Numbered from the stretch's first letter, positions 46,878-59,170 are shown. The stretch is 64,000 nucleotides of DNA from Quillaja saponaria (GCA_029379385.1 CM055605.1:9211001-9275000); one strand, 5' to 3'. Notes: generated by a model not told the origin, from the sequence alone. Numbers and translations: made by a program.

Positions 46878-48472
46878 CTAAAACAAAGAGAGAAAATATT
46901 CAATTCAGAATTAATAGAGTTAATGAATAATATTATGAAATAAAAGAAAATTGTGAAGAATAACGAACTTCTAATCCAATAGTTCGATGCAAATACATAA
47001 CACAGACAAAAATCTGCATCAGCTAGTCCTTTTTAGAAATGAGAAGGCACAGAAGTTGAGAAACCATTAACCAATAACAGATGTTTGACATTTCATGCTC
47101 TAAAGAGTTAAAGTTGCATGCTAAACATTTCATAAACAAGAAGAGTTTTCCTATATCTCCTTTGTGAGTTGAAAGTCTAATACAGCAGATGATGCTTGGA
47201 AAAAAAAAACTTATATTGGCATGAAAGCACCTTAAAACATCAAAACAACATCAACAATAAAATTAACTATACATGAACTTTCCTACAATTGATTAAAATG
47301 TTTCTAAGTTGTTAAAAGATTTTATAACTCATAAAATATGATGCAGGACTTATTAATTAGTACTAAAATTCAAGCAAAGATCTCCTAAAAAAATATATGT
47401 TATTAAGAAGGATGAAAATTCATACACCAAAAGATTGAAAGTCCATGAATTAAGACTGTCAGCTACATAATTAAATAGCCTAAATAGGAACAGGCTGATA
47501 AGTATTATTATGGACAACTAAAACAATGACCCTGTAGAAAAATAGCCAGGAGGAAACTGAAACTCCAAGTTCTAAGTAATTTCAGATATAAAAGGAAGAG
47601 AGATGAGAATGAAATATTGAGATGCCTCCTATTTTTTATTTGTCACATCACAACTGCAAATTCACAATTATCAATTGATAAAAGAAACAAAATAGTAGAG
47701 AAGGCTTAAGGGAACGGAGCAGATAGTGCAACAAGGGAAATAATTTCCGGCGGATGAACAGGAAACAAAAAAAGGATGTGATTATTACTATTCTTTTCTT
47801 AAAAGATCAAGACTAATTCAATGGGAAGTTAACCCTTCATTCTTGGAGAAGATGATTCATAACTGGAGACTTACGAATGATTGTATAAGCAGTGGCGGAT
47901 ATAGAAATTTAAGTCAGTGAGTCAAAATAATATTTCAGTCATATATAATAAAATTGATAATTTTATTTGAATGAGAACTCTGAAAAACATCAAAACAACA
48001 TCAACAATTAATAGGAATAAACTATTAACTTTCCTACAGTTGATTAAAATATTTCTAATGCATTCAGAACCTGGAACTTGTCTATAGCTTCAAGTCTTGA
48101 TAATAAGTTTATTTTATATAAGAGAATGTTTTCGTGTATATTTTGAATTGATCTCAACTAGTATCCAATTGTTGTCTTGTAATTGAGGTCCTTCAAATGA
48201 GTTACATAAATTATTTAAGATATTACACGTATACCTCATTTCTTTGTTTTAGTATAGGATAGCCTTCATTTTAACGGATGAAGATAAATCCTAGAGTGAC
48301 GATCCAGATAACAGCTTAAACCTATAAGTTATAATAAGACCATTGCAACAGCCTCCAATGTACTAATTATTTAATATGAGTTTTATAACATTTTGCAGTA
48401 ACAGAGTGATCTGACAATAAATTTGGTTGTTCCATAGATGCAAATCAAAAATTTTAAATCACATGCATCGGA
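46878..48472. repeat. Flank block related to 0.4-2.8 kb
   Basis: No gene. 46,980-47,290 resembles 430-570 and 1,080-1,260; 47,400-47,900 resembles 2,290-2,720 and 56,930-57,400; 48,040-48,440 resembles 1,230-1,760. A rearranged, diverged copy of the sequence at the left end of the window. Confidence 0.5.
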
Positions 48473-48627
48473 AGTTAAGATTTGTGCAATTATCTACCAA
48501 TTTGGCCAAGTAAATTTGACAGTAATCTTCTAAATTAAGTGTGTTCGTTACCATTTTACATAACCTATAAAGTTGCCCAAGAAAGATGATTTGAAGAAAA
48601 CTGAGAGTATGAGAAACTTGGACCTAC

Positions 48628-48759
48628 CATTCTATTGCTTTTCCTTATGTTCTAGTTCCAGGGGAAGACCAAAATCGAAATTTCCAGAGATAGAATTAGG
48701 TGGAACCTCCTCCAGCTGCCAAATATCCAGAGAATTAATCACACCAGAATTCTCATAGT
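48628..48759 (-). pseudogene. Orphan exon-like segment, duplication unit A
   Basis: Between acceptor-like acacag and donor-like AATG/GTAGGT. One frame reads YENSGVINSLDIWQLEEVPP, NSISGNFDFGLPLELEHKEK, Q and TAG, then a few bases to the donor. This looks like coding sequence, possibly a C-terminus. The copy in unit B has lost one base and is frameshifted. Family not recognised; the neighbours at 46.7 and 52.1 kb could belong to the same lost gene. Confidence 0.45.
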
Positions 48760-49276
48760 CTGTGTCATTTGTCACCTAGGTGATATCAACAGATTAGAAA
48801 AGAAAGAAGAATGATAATATGGATGTAAATCAGTCATTCTTTTGCTTTTGTCTGTATGTTAAAAGTTTCTATAACTCAGTAAATAAAATATGATGCAGGG
48901 CTTATTAATTAGTGCTAAAATGTGAGCAAAAGTATCCTAAAAAATATAAGTTTTTAAGAAGGATGAAAATTCATACACCAAAAGATTGAAAGACCATGAA
49001 TTCAAGAATGTCAGGTCCATAATTAGGAATAGGCTGATAAGTGTTATTATAGACAATTAAAACAATGATCCAGCAGAAAGCAAATTGAATATAATGAAAA
49101 CACAAAGATAACTTATTCAACCTCTAAAGTTACCAATCTTTATGAGCTTCCAAACTTTTTACCAAGTTTTGAGTAATTTCAGGTATAAACATTGAAATAT
49201 TGAGATGTCTCAATACCTACAAGCCATTAATTTTCATCACTAAATTGTTATTTTCTAGTAGTTTTCCCAACAGATG

Positions 49277-50053
49277 TGTTAGAATATATTTAGTATTAAG
49301 TTATGTTGGGTGTTAAGTCGCACATTGTTTAGATAAGCAAGTCTTATGTAATTGTTCTATTATAAATATAAGGTCCTAGTGGAGTCTTGGAATTAATCCA
49401 AACTACTACTACTTCTTTTTATTTATTTATTTTACAAGGTATCAGAGTGGGTTTGATCTAAACCCAAGTTTAATCTTGGGGCTGTCACCTCTCCTATTTG
49501 CCTGCAACCCCAAATAGTTTTGAAGTTTTTGATGCGTTTTTGTAGAAGTTAGTTTTTATGTTTGTTAGTTGTTTAGTCTTTTGATACAACCCTCATTCAA
49601 GATTGAAGAGTTTTCAATGTTCCCTTTGGATTCTGACCAGAGAAGTTCTCGGTGGAAGTTATTGCCAATTTGGCATTTTATGTTGGTTGTGAACCAACAA
49701 TTCTGTTTGAGACACATGTTGTTTGTGTCATTTTCTTTTAGACACATATTGTTTGTGCCGTTCTCGTTCTCTTAGGCATAGAGTGAGTGAAGTTGATGTA
49801 ATTTTTTGTTATAGAGGAGTGTTGAGAGTTTTGATACTTGGGATTATACTTGTACAAGCTTGAGCATATATATGCTCTAGCTTGAGGGGGGAGTGTTATA
49901 ATATATTTAGTATTAAGTTATGTTGAGTGTTAAGTCCCACATTGTTTAGATAAGCAAGTCTTATGTAATTGTTCTATTATAAATATAAGGTCCTAATGGA
50001 GTCTTGGAATTAATCCAAACTATTACTATTTCTTTTTTTATATTTATTTTACA
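49277..50053 (+). mobile_element. TRIM retrotransposon, copy in unit A (777 bp)
   Basis: Two 160-bp LTRs (49,277-49,436 and 49,894-50,053) begin TGTTA-AATATATTTAG and end TTTTACA. A perfect 5-bp target-site duplication AGATG lies at 49,272-49,276 and 50,054-50,058. After the first LTR comes ggtatcagagtgggt, a tRNA-Met primer-binding site, and before the second the polypurine tract gcttgaggggggag. The 457-bp interior has no gag or pol. This is the definition of a terminal-repeat retrotransposon in miniature, moved by another element's proteins. The open frames at 49,565-49,775 are chance. Confidence 0.92.
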
Positions 50054-50487
50054 AGATGAAACAGGAAACAAAAAAAAAAAACAAAAAATAAATTAATAAT
50101 TAAAATTCATTTAAATGAGGAGGTGATCATGAATAACATAAAATTCTGCAAGTTGATTGCTTTAATTTGCTTTCTAGTTGCAGTAATAACATAAATCATG
50201 AATAACAAATAGAACTAACTCTTAATTCTCAAATCAAATAGTTTATTCCTTAGAGTTATTATTAACTTTGTACAAACTTAGAACTAATAAAGGCAATAAA
50301 GCACTCGAGGAAGGTGCTCAAGGGATGTAAAGTTAAGATTTGTGCAATTATCTACCAATTTGGCCAAGTAAATTTGACACTAATCTTCTAGAATTAAGTG
50401 TGTCAGTCACCATTTTACATAACCTATAAAGTTGCTCAAGAAAGATGAATTGAAGAAAACTTAGAGTATGAAGAAACTTGGACCTAC

Positions 50488-50618
50488 CATTCTATTGCTT
50501 TTCCTTATGTTCTAGTTCCAGGGGAAGACCAAATTCGAAATTTCCAGAGATAGATTAGGTGGAACCTCCTCCAGCTGCCAAATATCCAAAGAATTAATCA
50601 CACCAGAATTCTCATAGT
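50488..50618 (-). pseudogene. Orphan exon-like segment, duplication unit B
   Basis: Copy of 48,628-48,759 with one base fewer (agatagattagg against agatagaattagg), which breaks the frame after the LEEVPPN stretch. The acceptor and donor borders are kept. Confidence 0.45.
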
Positions 50619-51148
50619 CTGGTGTCATTTGTCACCTAGGTGATATCAACTGATTAGAAAAGAAAGAAGAATGATAATATGGATGTAAATCAGTCATTCT
50701 TTTGCTTTTGTCTGTATGTTAAAAGTTTCTATAACTCAGTAAATAAAATATGATGCAGGGCTTATTAATTAGTGCTAAAATGTGAGTAAAAGTATCCTAA
50801 AAAATATAGGTTTTTAAGAAGGATGAAAATTCATACACCAAAAGATTGAAAGACCATGAATTAAGAATGTCAGGTCCATAATTAAATAGCTTAATTAGGA
50901 ACAGGCTGATAAGTGTTATTATAGACAATTAAAACAATGATCCAGCAGAAAGCAAATTGAATATAATGAAAACACAAAGATAACTTATTCAACCTCTAAA
51001 GTTACCAATCTTTATGAGCTTCCAAACTTTTTACCAAGTTTTGAGTAATTTCAGGTATAAACATTGAAATATTGAGATGTCTCAATACCTACAAGCCATT
51101 AATTTTCATCACTAAATTGTTATTTTCTAGTAGTTTTCTCAACAGATG

Positions 51149-51832
51149 TGTTAGAATATATTTAGTATTAAGTTATGTTGGGTGTTAAGTCTCACATTGT
51201 TTAGATAAACAAGTCTTATGTAATTGTTCTATTATAAATATAAGGTCCTAGTAGAGTCTTGGAATTAATCCAAATTACTACTACTTCTTTTTTTATATTT
51301 ATTTTACATGGTATCAGAAAGGGTTTGATCTAAACCCAAGTTTAATTTTGGGGTTGTCGCCTCTCCTCCTTTTGATACAACCCTCATTCAAGATTGAAGA
51401 GATTGAACAACCAGAGAAGTTATCGGTGGAAATTATTGTCAATTTGGCATTTTATGTTGGTTGTGAACCAATAATTCTGTTTGAGACACATGTTGTTTGT
51501 GTCATTTTCTTTTAGGCACATATTGTTTGTGCTGTTCTTGTTCTCTTAGGCACAGAGTGAGACAAATGAATTTGATGTAATTTTTTGTTATAGAGGAGTG
51601 TTGAGAGTTTTGATACTTGAGATTATACTTGTACAAGCTTGAGCATATATATGCTCTAGCTTGAGGGGGGAGTGTTATAATATATTTAGTATTAAGTTAT
51701 GTTGGGTGTTAAGTCCCACATTGTTTAGATAAGCAAGTCTTATGTAATTGTTCTATTATAAATATAAGGTCCTAGTGGAGTCTTGGAATTAATCCAAACT
51801 ACTACTATTTCTTTTTTTATATTTATTTTACA
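51149..51832 (+). mobile_element. TRIM retrotransposon, copy in unit B (684 bp)
   Basis: Same insertion as in unit A, copied by the tandem duplication: LTRs at 51,149-51,308 and 51,673-51,832, with AGATG at 51,144-51,148 and 51,833-51,837. The interior is 364 bp, having lost most of the segment between ctctcct and ttttgatac. Identical target-site duplications in both units prove that the TRIM came first and the duplication second. Confidence 0.9.
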
Positions 51833-52124
51833 AGATGAACAGGAAACAAAAAAAAAATTAATAATTACAATTCATTTAAATGAGGAGGTGATCATGAATA
51901 ACATAAAATTCTGCAAGTTGGTTGCTTTAATTTGCTTTCTAGTTGCAGTAATAACATAAATCATGAATAACAAATAGAACTAACTCTTAATTCTCAAATC
52001 AAATAGTTTATTCCTTAGAGTTATTATTAACTTTGTACAAACTTAGAACTAATAAAGGCAATAAAGCACTCGAGGAAGGTGCTCAAGGGATGTAAAGTAG
52101 CAGTAAGTTTCAAGAAGATATCAC

Positions 52125-52203
52125 CTTTGGAGCAATACCAGAATCCCACTTATGATATAGACCACTGCGCACCATTGATAAGCATGCAAGCCTATTTCTG
52201 AAC
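52125..52203 (-). pseudogene. Orphan 79-nt exon-like segment
   Basis: Clean borders: acceptor tttttctgcag and donor CCAAAG/GTGATA. The single open frame reads FRNRLACLSMVRSGLYHKWD then SGIAPK. Family not recognised. It lies just beyond tandem unit B on the same strand as the other orphan exons, so it may be a surviving upstream exon of the same lost gene. Confidence 0.45.
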
Positions 52204-53981
52204 CTGCAGAAAAATTATTTCATATCTATCAAACAAAATTAAGGAAATAAAACATTGAATTAAAAGAAAATTATGGAGAACAACTCAAATTTGATCCAAT
52301 TCTATGCAACAGACAATTGCAGAGCTCTGTACGTAGTAGCAAAAGATAAAAAACTGAAGAACTCTGCAACAGAACCAATTAAATGACATTTTGTAGCTAA
52401 CTTGACTTAATTCTATTAATTTTAGAAGAAGACTTTTAATCTAAAAGAAGATACTATAATAAATTCCACTTTTTTATCTTATAATTAAACGTCATTTTGG
52501 AGCAAATTTTTCTTTTTCATATTTACTACTGTGATTTAAGAATAACTTAATAAGAAGGGATTTGTAAGATAGTAAAGTAGACCACATTGACCAAATTGAA
52601 ATTTGAGGGAGCAAAGTGATCGATTTTGATTAAAATTAAAAGGACCAAATGTAAGATTTGGCCTTCAGAATGAGTCATTTGAATCAAGAAACAGTCCACA
52701 AAGGTCTTCTAACAGATTATTATCTAATTCTTTCCTTTTTTTTTAGATTAAAAACAAAAACGAAAGGCAATTACTATGGACAATCCCTTTACCACATTCG
52801 TAGACCATAACCATTCAGGAAATTACTATTTAGCCGCGTTAGATAACTTGTAAGAGAGTTAATTTCTGAACAATCCATTTCCAAGTAATCAATATGTATT
52901 TCAAGGGGTTTGTTCGGTGGATATGATAGCAAAGTGTTGTCAATATGGAATTAGTTTGAATAACAAATACCATAGGCAGCTGTGGAACTAAGATTTAATG
53001 TCAGTGGGTACCGATAGAGCACTTAAGTTTTGAAAAGTGATAATTTTTTTTAATTTTTTTTTTTTAATATCACTAGAAAAATAGTTCTTAAAACCTCTAT
53101 AGAATTCTAATATGAAATGATCCAAAGAATCTTGAATCTATGCCGATACACTACATGTTTTTTAAAGTGAAATTTGTTATTTTATTGGCCTTTTTTTTTT
53201 TTTTTCCTTTTTTCGATGAACCAAGCCAAACAATTTTGTTAATACAAAGAGATAATTGATGATCATAGACAAATCAACAAACACCTTACAAGCACTCTAT
53301 AGCCAACCCACAAAAAAATTAAAAGAAAAATAGAACAATTAAAAAGCCATTTTACAGAATGCAAAAGAAAAAAATAAGGGTCCAAAACAATAAACAGAGC
53401 AAAATAATATTTTATATATATATATTGAGAGGTAATACTAAGCGAGACTTGAGATTTTTATTTTTTGATAATTGGAATATGATTGGTGATTGGATAAGAA
53501 ATTGAGAAATTAAAAACTTAAAAGGATTTTCTATTAAATCAAGAACTACTGGATATGTATATACAAATATCAGTTTCAAAATTTATCTGGCTATCTATAG
53601 AAAAAAATAAAATTCAAATGGTGTAAGTAATTTTATTTTTATTTTTTGAAAGTTGAGTACACTAGAGTAGTTCTGCCCTTGAACATAAGGGGACCATACT
53701 GACCAAATTAAAACTTCATGGACCATACTGATTTTACTTGAAACTAGCTAGAAGGACAGAATGCATTATTCGGCCTTAAAAATTAGTCATTGGAATCAAG
53801 AAACAGTCCACAGGGCCTTTCTAAGTTCTAACAACTATCTACTTCTTTCCTTTTTCCCTACTGCTGCAAAATAGCTTCATTAGTTGTATAGAAAAGTTGA
53901 TAAAAAAAAATGTAGGCAATCTATCGCCTAGTATATCTTCAAGGATTTCTCCCTAAAATGTGGTGGATCTTGCACATGGAT
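52204..53981. other. Intergenic, no gene seen
   Basis: AT-rich, with T runs near 53,040 and 53,190 and a short TA repeat near 53,415. 52,560-52,740 and 53,690-53,830 are related segments (the accatactgaccaaatt-aaa and gaatcaagaaacagtccaca parts). No supportable reading frame. Confidence 0.4.
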
Positions 53982-54563
53982 TGTAGGATTTTGACTTAAA
54001 TACTTATTTGATAGTTTCCTAATTAGTTTATTCTTGATGGGCAATAAATAACTAATTAGATATTACTAAAGATATCCTAATTAGTTTATTATTGTTGGCA
54101 ATAAATAACTAATTAGAAGTTGATGGAATTTTTTAATTAGATTTATCGTGGAGGGTAATTAAGTCTAATTAGATGATTATAAGGTTTTTATAAAGTGGAA
54201 GAAAAAGTTTACTTGTTGGGCAAGTCCTATGTAGTATAAATATAGAGTTGTAGGTATGAGAAAATGAGATAACTAATATTTGTAGGAGATCCCTTAGGAG
54301 TAGGGGTGCAAGAGAGATTAATAGAATTGTGGCTTGAGTGAGTGAAAATACTATGGGTAGAGTGTACTCTTTTTATGTAATATTTCTTGGAATATTAGTA
54401 AATTCTTTTCTCATATGTGGATGTAAGTAAGGGGCCGAATCACGTTATATTTTGTGTTGATGTTTATTTTCCTTCTCTTTTACTTATATTTGTATGAATG
54501 TCCTCTATTATTTTTACTATAATTTATTGAACATTGAAGGGGAATTTCGTATAATTCCCAACA
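53982..54563 (+). mobile_element. Solo LTR with TGGAT target duplication
   Basis: 582 bp from TGTAGGATTTTG to ATAATTCCCAACA, with TG...CA ends and a perfect 5-bp duplication TGGAT at 53,977-53,981 and 54,564-54,568. A TATA-like tataaatatag lies near 54,234. Inside, ctaattagtttatt and gcaataaataactaattaga each occur twice about 70 bp apart. No internal element sequence follows, so it is what remains after recombination between two LTRs. Orientation is inferred from the TATA-like box. Confidence 0.82.
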
Positions 54564-54568
54564 TGGAT

Positions 54569-57500
54569 GAATTGTGTCACTTGCCACTTTCATTAGAAAA
54601 TTCTTTTAACTTCTCAACTAAAAATCAGTTAATCCCACAAAATGTTTGATCAAAGCTTCTCTATGCTAAAACAGAATATGAATACTCGTATTTTTCATTT
54701 TGTTTTTCATAAAACCATCAAGGGCAAGTTTTGGAGGTTCTGCTTGAAAGACTACATCATTAAACTTTTACTTGAGGTTTGAATCAATTTATACAGTAAA
54801 TCTAAGTATATAAATTGTATGTTGTACAATGTGGGTTTTTATCGATGATTTCAGTTCCTTGTTTTGATTCATCTGTGTGGAGGTTCAAGAGCATCCCAAG
54901 ATCACATTCTTTTGCCTTTTTCTTATATTGACAATAGGGTAAACAAAAAGATAATAGTAGGAAAACAATAAAGTTTACTTCAGCATATAGTTGATAAATG
55001 TAGAAACTTTGAAGTCTGGTATTTGAGCATGAGTTTGGGCTCTACAACCAAAGAATGAACTCAAAAATATTATTGACACACTGCTCAGAGAACGGTAGAT
55101 ATGCACAAGTAAAACATTCCAGATAAGAAATATATCAAAAGGAATGGAACCAACTATATATTTGACCCGATCATCCGGCAGCTTAATGTCTGATACTAAT
55201 GTTGACGAAGCTGCCTAGTGAGATACCTGAAGCAAATTAGTCCCACAACTGTTTTATATTCAAAACTTGAAATCATATTCTGCATGCTTCTACAGCTTAA
55301 AGGTCAGACAACTCAAAGATCCCCTGTAAATACAATTTTATAAGGAGTGAGCATTTTCAGCAATTTGAAACATTTTGAAAAAATCTGCAAACTAGGAATC
55401 AGAAATGGTTGCTACATAGTTACCAATATTTAGCACAACACTTAAGGCCTTGTAACAGAAAAACTCAAAACAGCCAACAAAATGGGTTGTATGCAATTGT
55501 AATATGTAGAACAACTGATTTAATTTCTGAAAATAGTAGAGCAATTGTTTTGAGTAAAATTCTAAGAAAAGTTTGTGGATGAATGAGAGATGGATGAAAA
55601 TCGCTTTTTTGACATTGTTCCCAGATTATGCTTGTCCCAGGCACCAACTGCTAATTAATTAACAACTTCATTGCCAAAACAACATAAAGAAATAGAAACA
55701 AGCAGCAGATCTTTCACATACATTACACAATGGATACAATTAATAATAGAAAACAATAACTTCCTTTGGATATTAGCTTCCAAAAGACATGTACATGTTC
55801 TACTTCTTTAATCTATTTCGTATTCGACTCAACATTAACTAATATAACTACTGACCGTTCTTGACAGTCCAAAAATTCATCAACTGAAAAATATTTACCA
55901 TGTGAGAAATGATGTTGCCTATTTTCTTCAACTATTGGAACTAACACAAAAGAATAAGACCTAATCATTCTAGTATTGCAGTATTTTGTTTTCTTGTCCC
56001 ACAGGAAGACTATATAGAAGTACGAGAGACAGAATATGAGTCTTCTCAGCAAGAAACAAGACTCTGATTCTGGGAGTTCATGGTGTAAGAAATAGACTTG
56101 TTTAACTAAAATAGTAAATAGTAAGACGGTAAACCAAACCTGAAAAGTGAAAATTTTTTTTTTTTTTTTTTTTTTTCTAGAACTTTGGGATCAAATTGAC
56201 CATTAACTCACAAAATGAGAAAAACAAAATCGGATATGAAAGCTGGAATTGTAACAAACGAAACCTTTGCAAGTGTTCAAGAAATAAGAGTCCAGTAGAT
56301 GAACATACCGAAGAGATTGCATCAAGGACTTGGGTGAATACAATATCCAATTGTATCCAAAAATATATGATTGATATTTTTTAATGCTGAATCTAACAAA
56401 TTTTAATTGTTTGTATATAGATTTTTTAAAATTTTCTTAATGTCAATAAAATAATAATAATGGAGATTAATGTCAAGAATTAATAAAAAAATATTTACTA
56501 ATACGTAACTTTTAAATCATAAAATAAATAAGATTTATTTTTAATATTTGCTTTCTAATTTTTTTTTTTAAAATTTACTAAGAGTTCATATTTTTTTCAA
56601 TTAAAAAAAATATAACGAATTAAATTTGTTATTTTTTGTTTATGCATTTATACTTAATTATGATCAATTAAGTTATATAAACTAAATTATATTTATAAAT
56701 TATACAATTAAATTTTTTATAAGTATAAATACTATATAGAAGAGTCAAACTTTCAAATTACATACACAATTAATCATTATATACATTACAAATCACTCAT
56801 AAATAAGTATTACATAAAATATGTACATATATCAATATATTTATGGGATTGCACACAGTTTTCATATGTTTTCGATACGTATCAGAAACATTTTTGTTTC
56901 TAGATATATGTTGCGATACTGTATCAGAAAAGGATGGAAATTCATAGTAGTTCCCACGTACAGCAAAAGGTTGAAAGACCAGGAATTTAGAATGTCAGGT
57001 ACAAAATTAAATAGCCAAATTAGCAACAGGCTGTTAAGTTTTATTATAGACAACTAAAACAATGACCCAACAGAAAAATAGGCCAGTGGAAACTGAAACT
57101 CTGAAAACAAATTGAATATTATGAAAGAACAGAATTCACTTACTCAACCTCTCTAAAGTTGCCAATCTTTCTCAGTTCCTATAACTTTTTCCAAGTTCTA
57201 AGTAATTTCAGATATGAAAGGAAGAGAGATGAGCATGGAATATTGAGGTGCCCATTTTATTTATTTGACATATCACAACGGGAAATTGACAATTATCAAT
57301 TGATAAAAGAAACAAAATAATAGAGTAAGGCCTAAGGGAATAGAGATGATAGTGTAACATGGGAAACAGTTTTGGGATGAAGAGGAAACAAAAAAAGATT
57401 TTATTACTCGTAAATAAAATATGACGTATCAGCAAAGATTGAGTGTAATAGTAAGCGATTATCACTCTCAAGTCAAGAACACAAATTCAAACCTTGAGCA

Positions 57501-57580
57501 ACGAGATCCAAGTCACGATAAGGCCTGAGAGATTAGTCTCAGAACAATATTGTGAAAAAAAACCAGTGCATTAGTAAATA
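54569..57580. other. Distal CNL3 3' flank, no gene seen
   Basis: 54,930-55,520 is related to 41,640-41,960 and 55,070-55,370 to 25,780-26,110. 56,240-56,330 carries a short decayed piece of the module-A 3' end (the gaacatac-gaagagattgcat stretch). 56,390-56,830 is AT-rich. 56,930-57,400 matches 2,290-2,640 and 47,440-47,780. The short open frames here lack motifs. Confidence 0.45.
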
Positions 57581-57814
57581 AAATTATATCAGTTTCTTAG
57601 ATGGAAAGACATATCTCCAAGTTTGTAATATCGAGATTCAAAAAATGAAAATTCAAAATGCATTAAGCAATTAATCCAAAGTCTAATACAACAAAAGAGA
57701 CCATAGTATATAGACAAACATGAAGGAAAACTGGCCTTAACCATAATAAGTAAATGGTAGAAAAACAAAGCCTCTCTATGCAGAATATACACGAGATTTT
57801 CGAAATTATAATTT

Positions 57815-57990
57815 GCAAATCTAAGATAAGCATCTTTGGAATTATATTTCCCTCTTGCTTCATGCAGCACCAACCAGAAGATAAGCAATCCAAAGTAGAA
57901 TTATGGACAAGACTTAGGAGGCCAAAACGTGCAACTTAGTATATTATAAATACAGAGTTGTATGTTTATAACTGTGGATATCATCATCTT
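57815..57990 (-). other. Exon-like module C, copy c
   Basis: Reads GWCCMKQEGNIIP then, after a one-base shift, KDAYLRFAN. It matches the better-preserved 5,316-5,420 copy. Decayed. Confidence 0.35.
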
Positions 57991-58107
57991 GGTACTGTCT
58001 CAAAAAGATTCTGCATTCAGAGAGTTATTGCTGGTTTTGAGCACGGGGTATTGAGCACTAAGCTTTATTGCATCCGAAGGACTTGGGCTTCTACAGGGTC
58101 TTGAGCA

Positions 58108-58305
58108 CTAAGCTTTTGCTTTCCAGTTCTCTTTTTCAACCAAAGGTACTTCACACGATGGTGATTGTCCATTGAAGAAAGCAAATACCCCCTCTACAAA
58201 GATAAATTCGTTCTCAGGATCCTTAACACCAAACTTTTGATTTGCAATCTTTTAGCCCATTTTGTTGCCATTGGGCGTTCATCTTTCTTCCTTTGTTCAC
58301 ACCCC
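58108..58305 (-). other. Exon-like module A+B, fused copy c
   Basis: After acceptor-like ttttactag one frame reads GCEQRKKDERPMATKWAKR. After a shift a continuous open stretch runs IANQKFGVKDPENEFIFVEG, VFAFFNGQSPSCEVPLVEKE, NWKAKA and TAG. Here modules A and B are joined in one frame because the DNA between them, present in copies a and b, is missing. This is the best evidence that the module was once protein-coding. Confidence 0.45.
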
Positions 58306-59019
58306 CTAGTAAAATGAGAATTTTGAATTTATATTAGAATAAATTGATGAAAATATTAGTCATTAAAACCTAATTTTCGACAATCCACGAAAACAAACAT
58401 GTTAGTAAGTCATGTAATCAAGCACATGTCAATGGCTCCATATTCATGTGCTAACTTACAGAGCTGCTAGCAGTTGAAGAAACTGGATAAAATATGTTCG
58501 GAGAAAAACATCTAAGGAAAAAATATGTAAGGCAACATGGACCCAAATTCATATTCTCGACCTGGGCATGATCTAAGTTACCAATACAAAAAACTACTAC
58601 TTAATAATAATTAGTGAAGCTTTCTATTGGCAACAGCATGGTAGAAAGCAGATATGGCTGATAGATACTGAGCACCAAATACAAAACAGGCTTCTCCAGT
58701 TGAAAGCTCTGTTGTTGGTAGGGGTGATCATTGGATGGTTTGATTGGTCTTGATTGTATTTTCCCACCAAATCATTAAGGTCTGTTTACCAAAAAATGAA
58801 AACCAACCAACCTACAAGAATGCATTAAAATCAAATGAACATTTAATCGGTTTGGTTCAGTTTTATGTATAACTTGAAAACACCATGGAGATAAATGGAA
58901 GGTCGATGAAAATGACTTAATTTACAATATTTCTAAATTTAATGGCTATAGTTTGAAAGTGAAATTAGAAATAAAGAAAACAAAAAAAATTAACTTTGAC
59001 AAGAACTGTGGTCAAGAAT
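58306..59019. repeat. CNL3 3' flank, copy of 4.1-4.7 kb block
   Basis: Non-coding block matching 4,085-4,690, followed from about 58,930 by the segment shared with 27,040-27,110 (ctatagtttgaaagtgaaat). No gene. Confidence 0.55.
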
Positions 59020-59170
59020 TTACAGCCTATCGCGTGAACATACTAAAGAGATTGCATCATGTAGGACTTGGGCGAAAACTGGGTCTTGAGCACCAAAATT
59101 TTGCTTTGAAGTTCTTTTTTCCAATTTTTTTCCATTTGGTCTTTCATATTTCTTAGCCTCTTTGCACTTC
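59020..59170 (-). other. Exon-like module A, copy f (open)
   Basis: After acceptor-like ttgactag the frame is open to the end: KCKEAKKYERPNGKKLEKRT, SKQNFGAQDPVFAQVLHDAI, SLVCSRDRL and TAA. It is the most intact copy, with no stop inside. The 3' donor seen in copy e is damaged here (aaag/ttaatt). The same frame extends upstream to an ATG at 59,220. Confidence 0.48.

Larger units (their letters stand above)
48473..50332. repeat. Tandem duplication, unit A
   Basis: About 1.86 kb, nearly identical to 50,333-52,095. Starts ttaagatttgtgcaattatc and ends with ctcgaggaaggtgctcaagg then gatgtaaag. It contains one exon-like segment and one TRIM element. The two units differ by scattered substitutions and small deletions. 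Confidence 0.88.
50333..52095. repeat. Tandem duplication, unit B
   Basis: Second copy of unit A, about 100 bp shorter, mainly because of a deletion inside its TRIM element. Both units end in the same gctcaagggatgtaaag; after 52,095 the sequence becomes unique. Confidence 0.88.

Noticed and set aside
49565..49775. Open frames on both strands inside the TRIM element
   Set aside because: TRIM interiors are non-coding, and the frame is deleted in the duplicate copy at 51.3-51.7 kb.
56821..57057. 78-codon plus frame with overlapping minus frame
   Set aside because: Lies partly in a non-coding flank block repeated at 2.3 and 47.5 kb where the frame is not kept.
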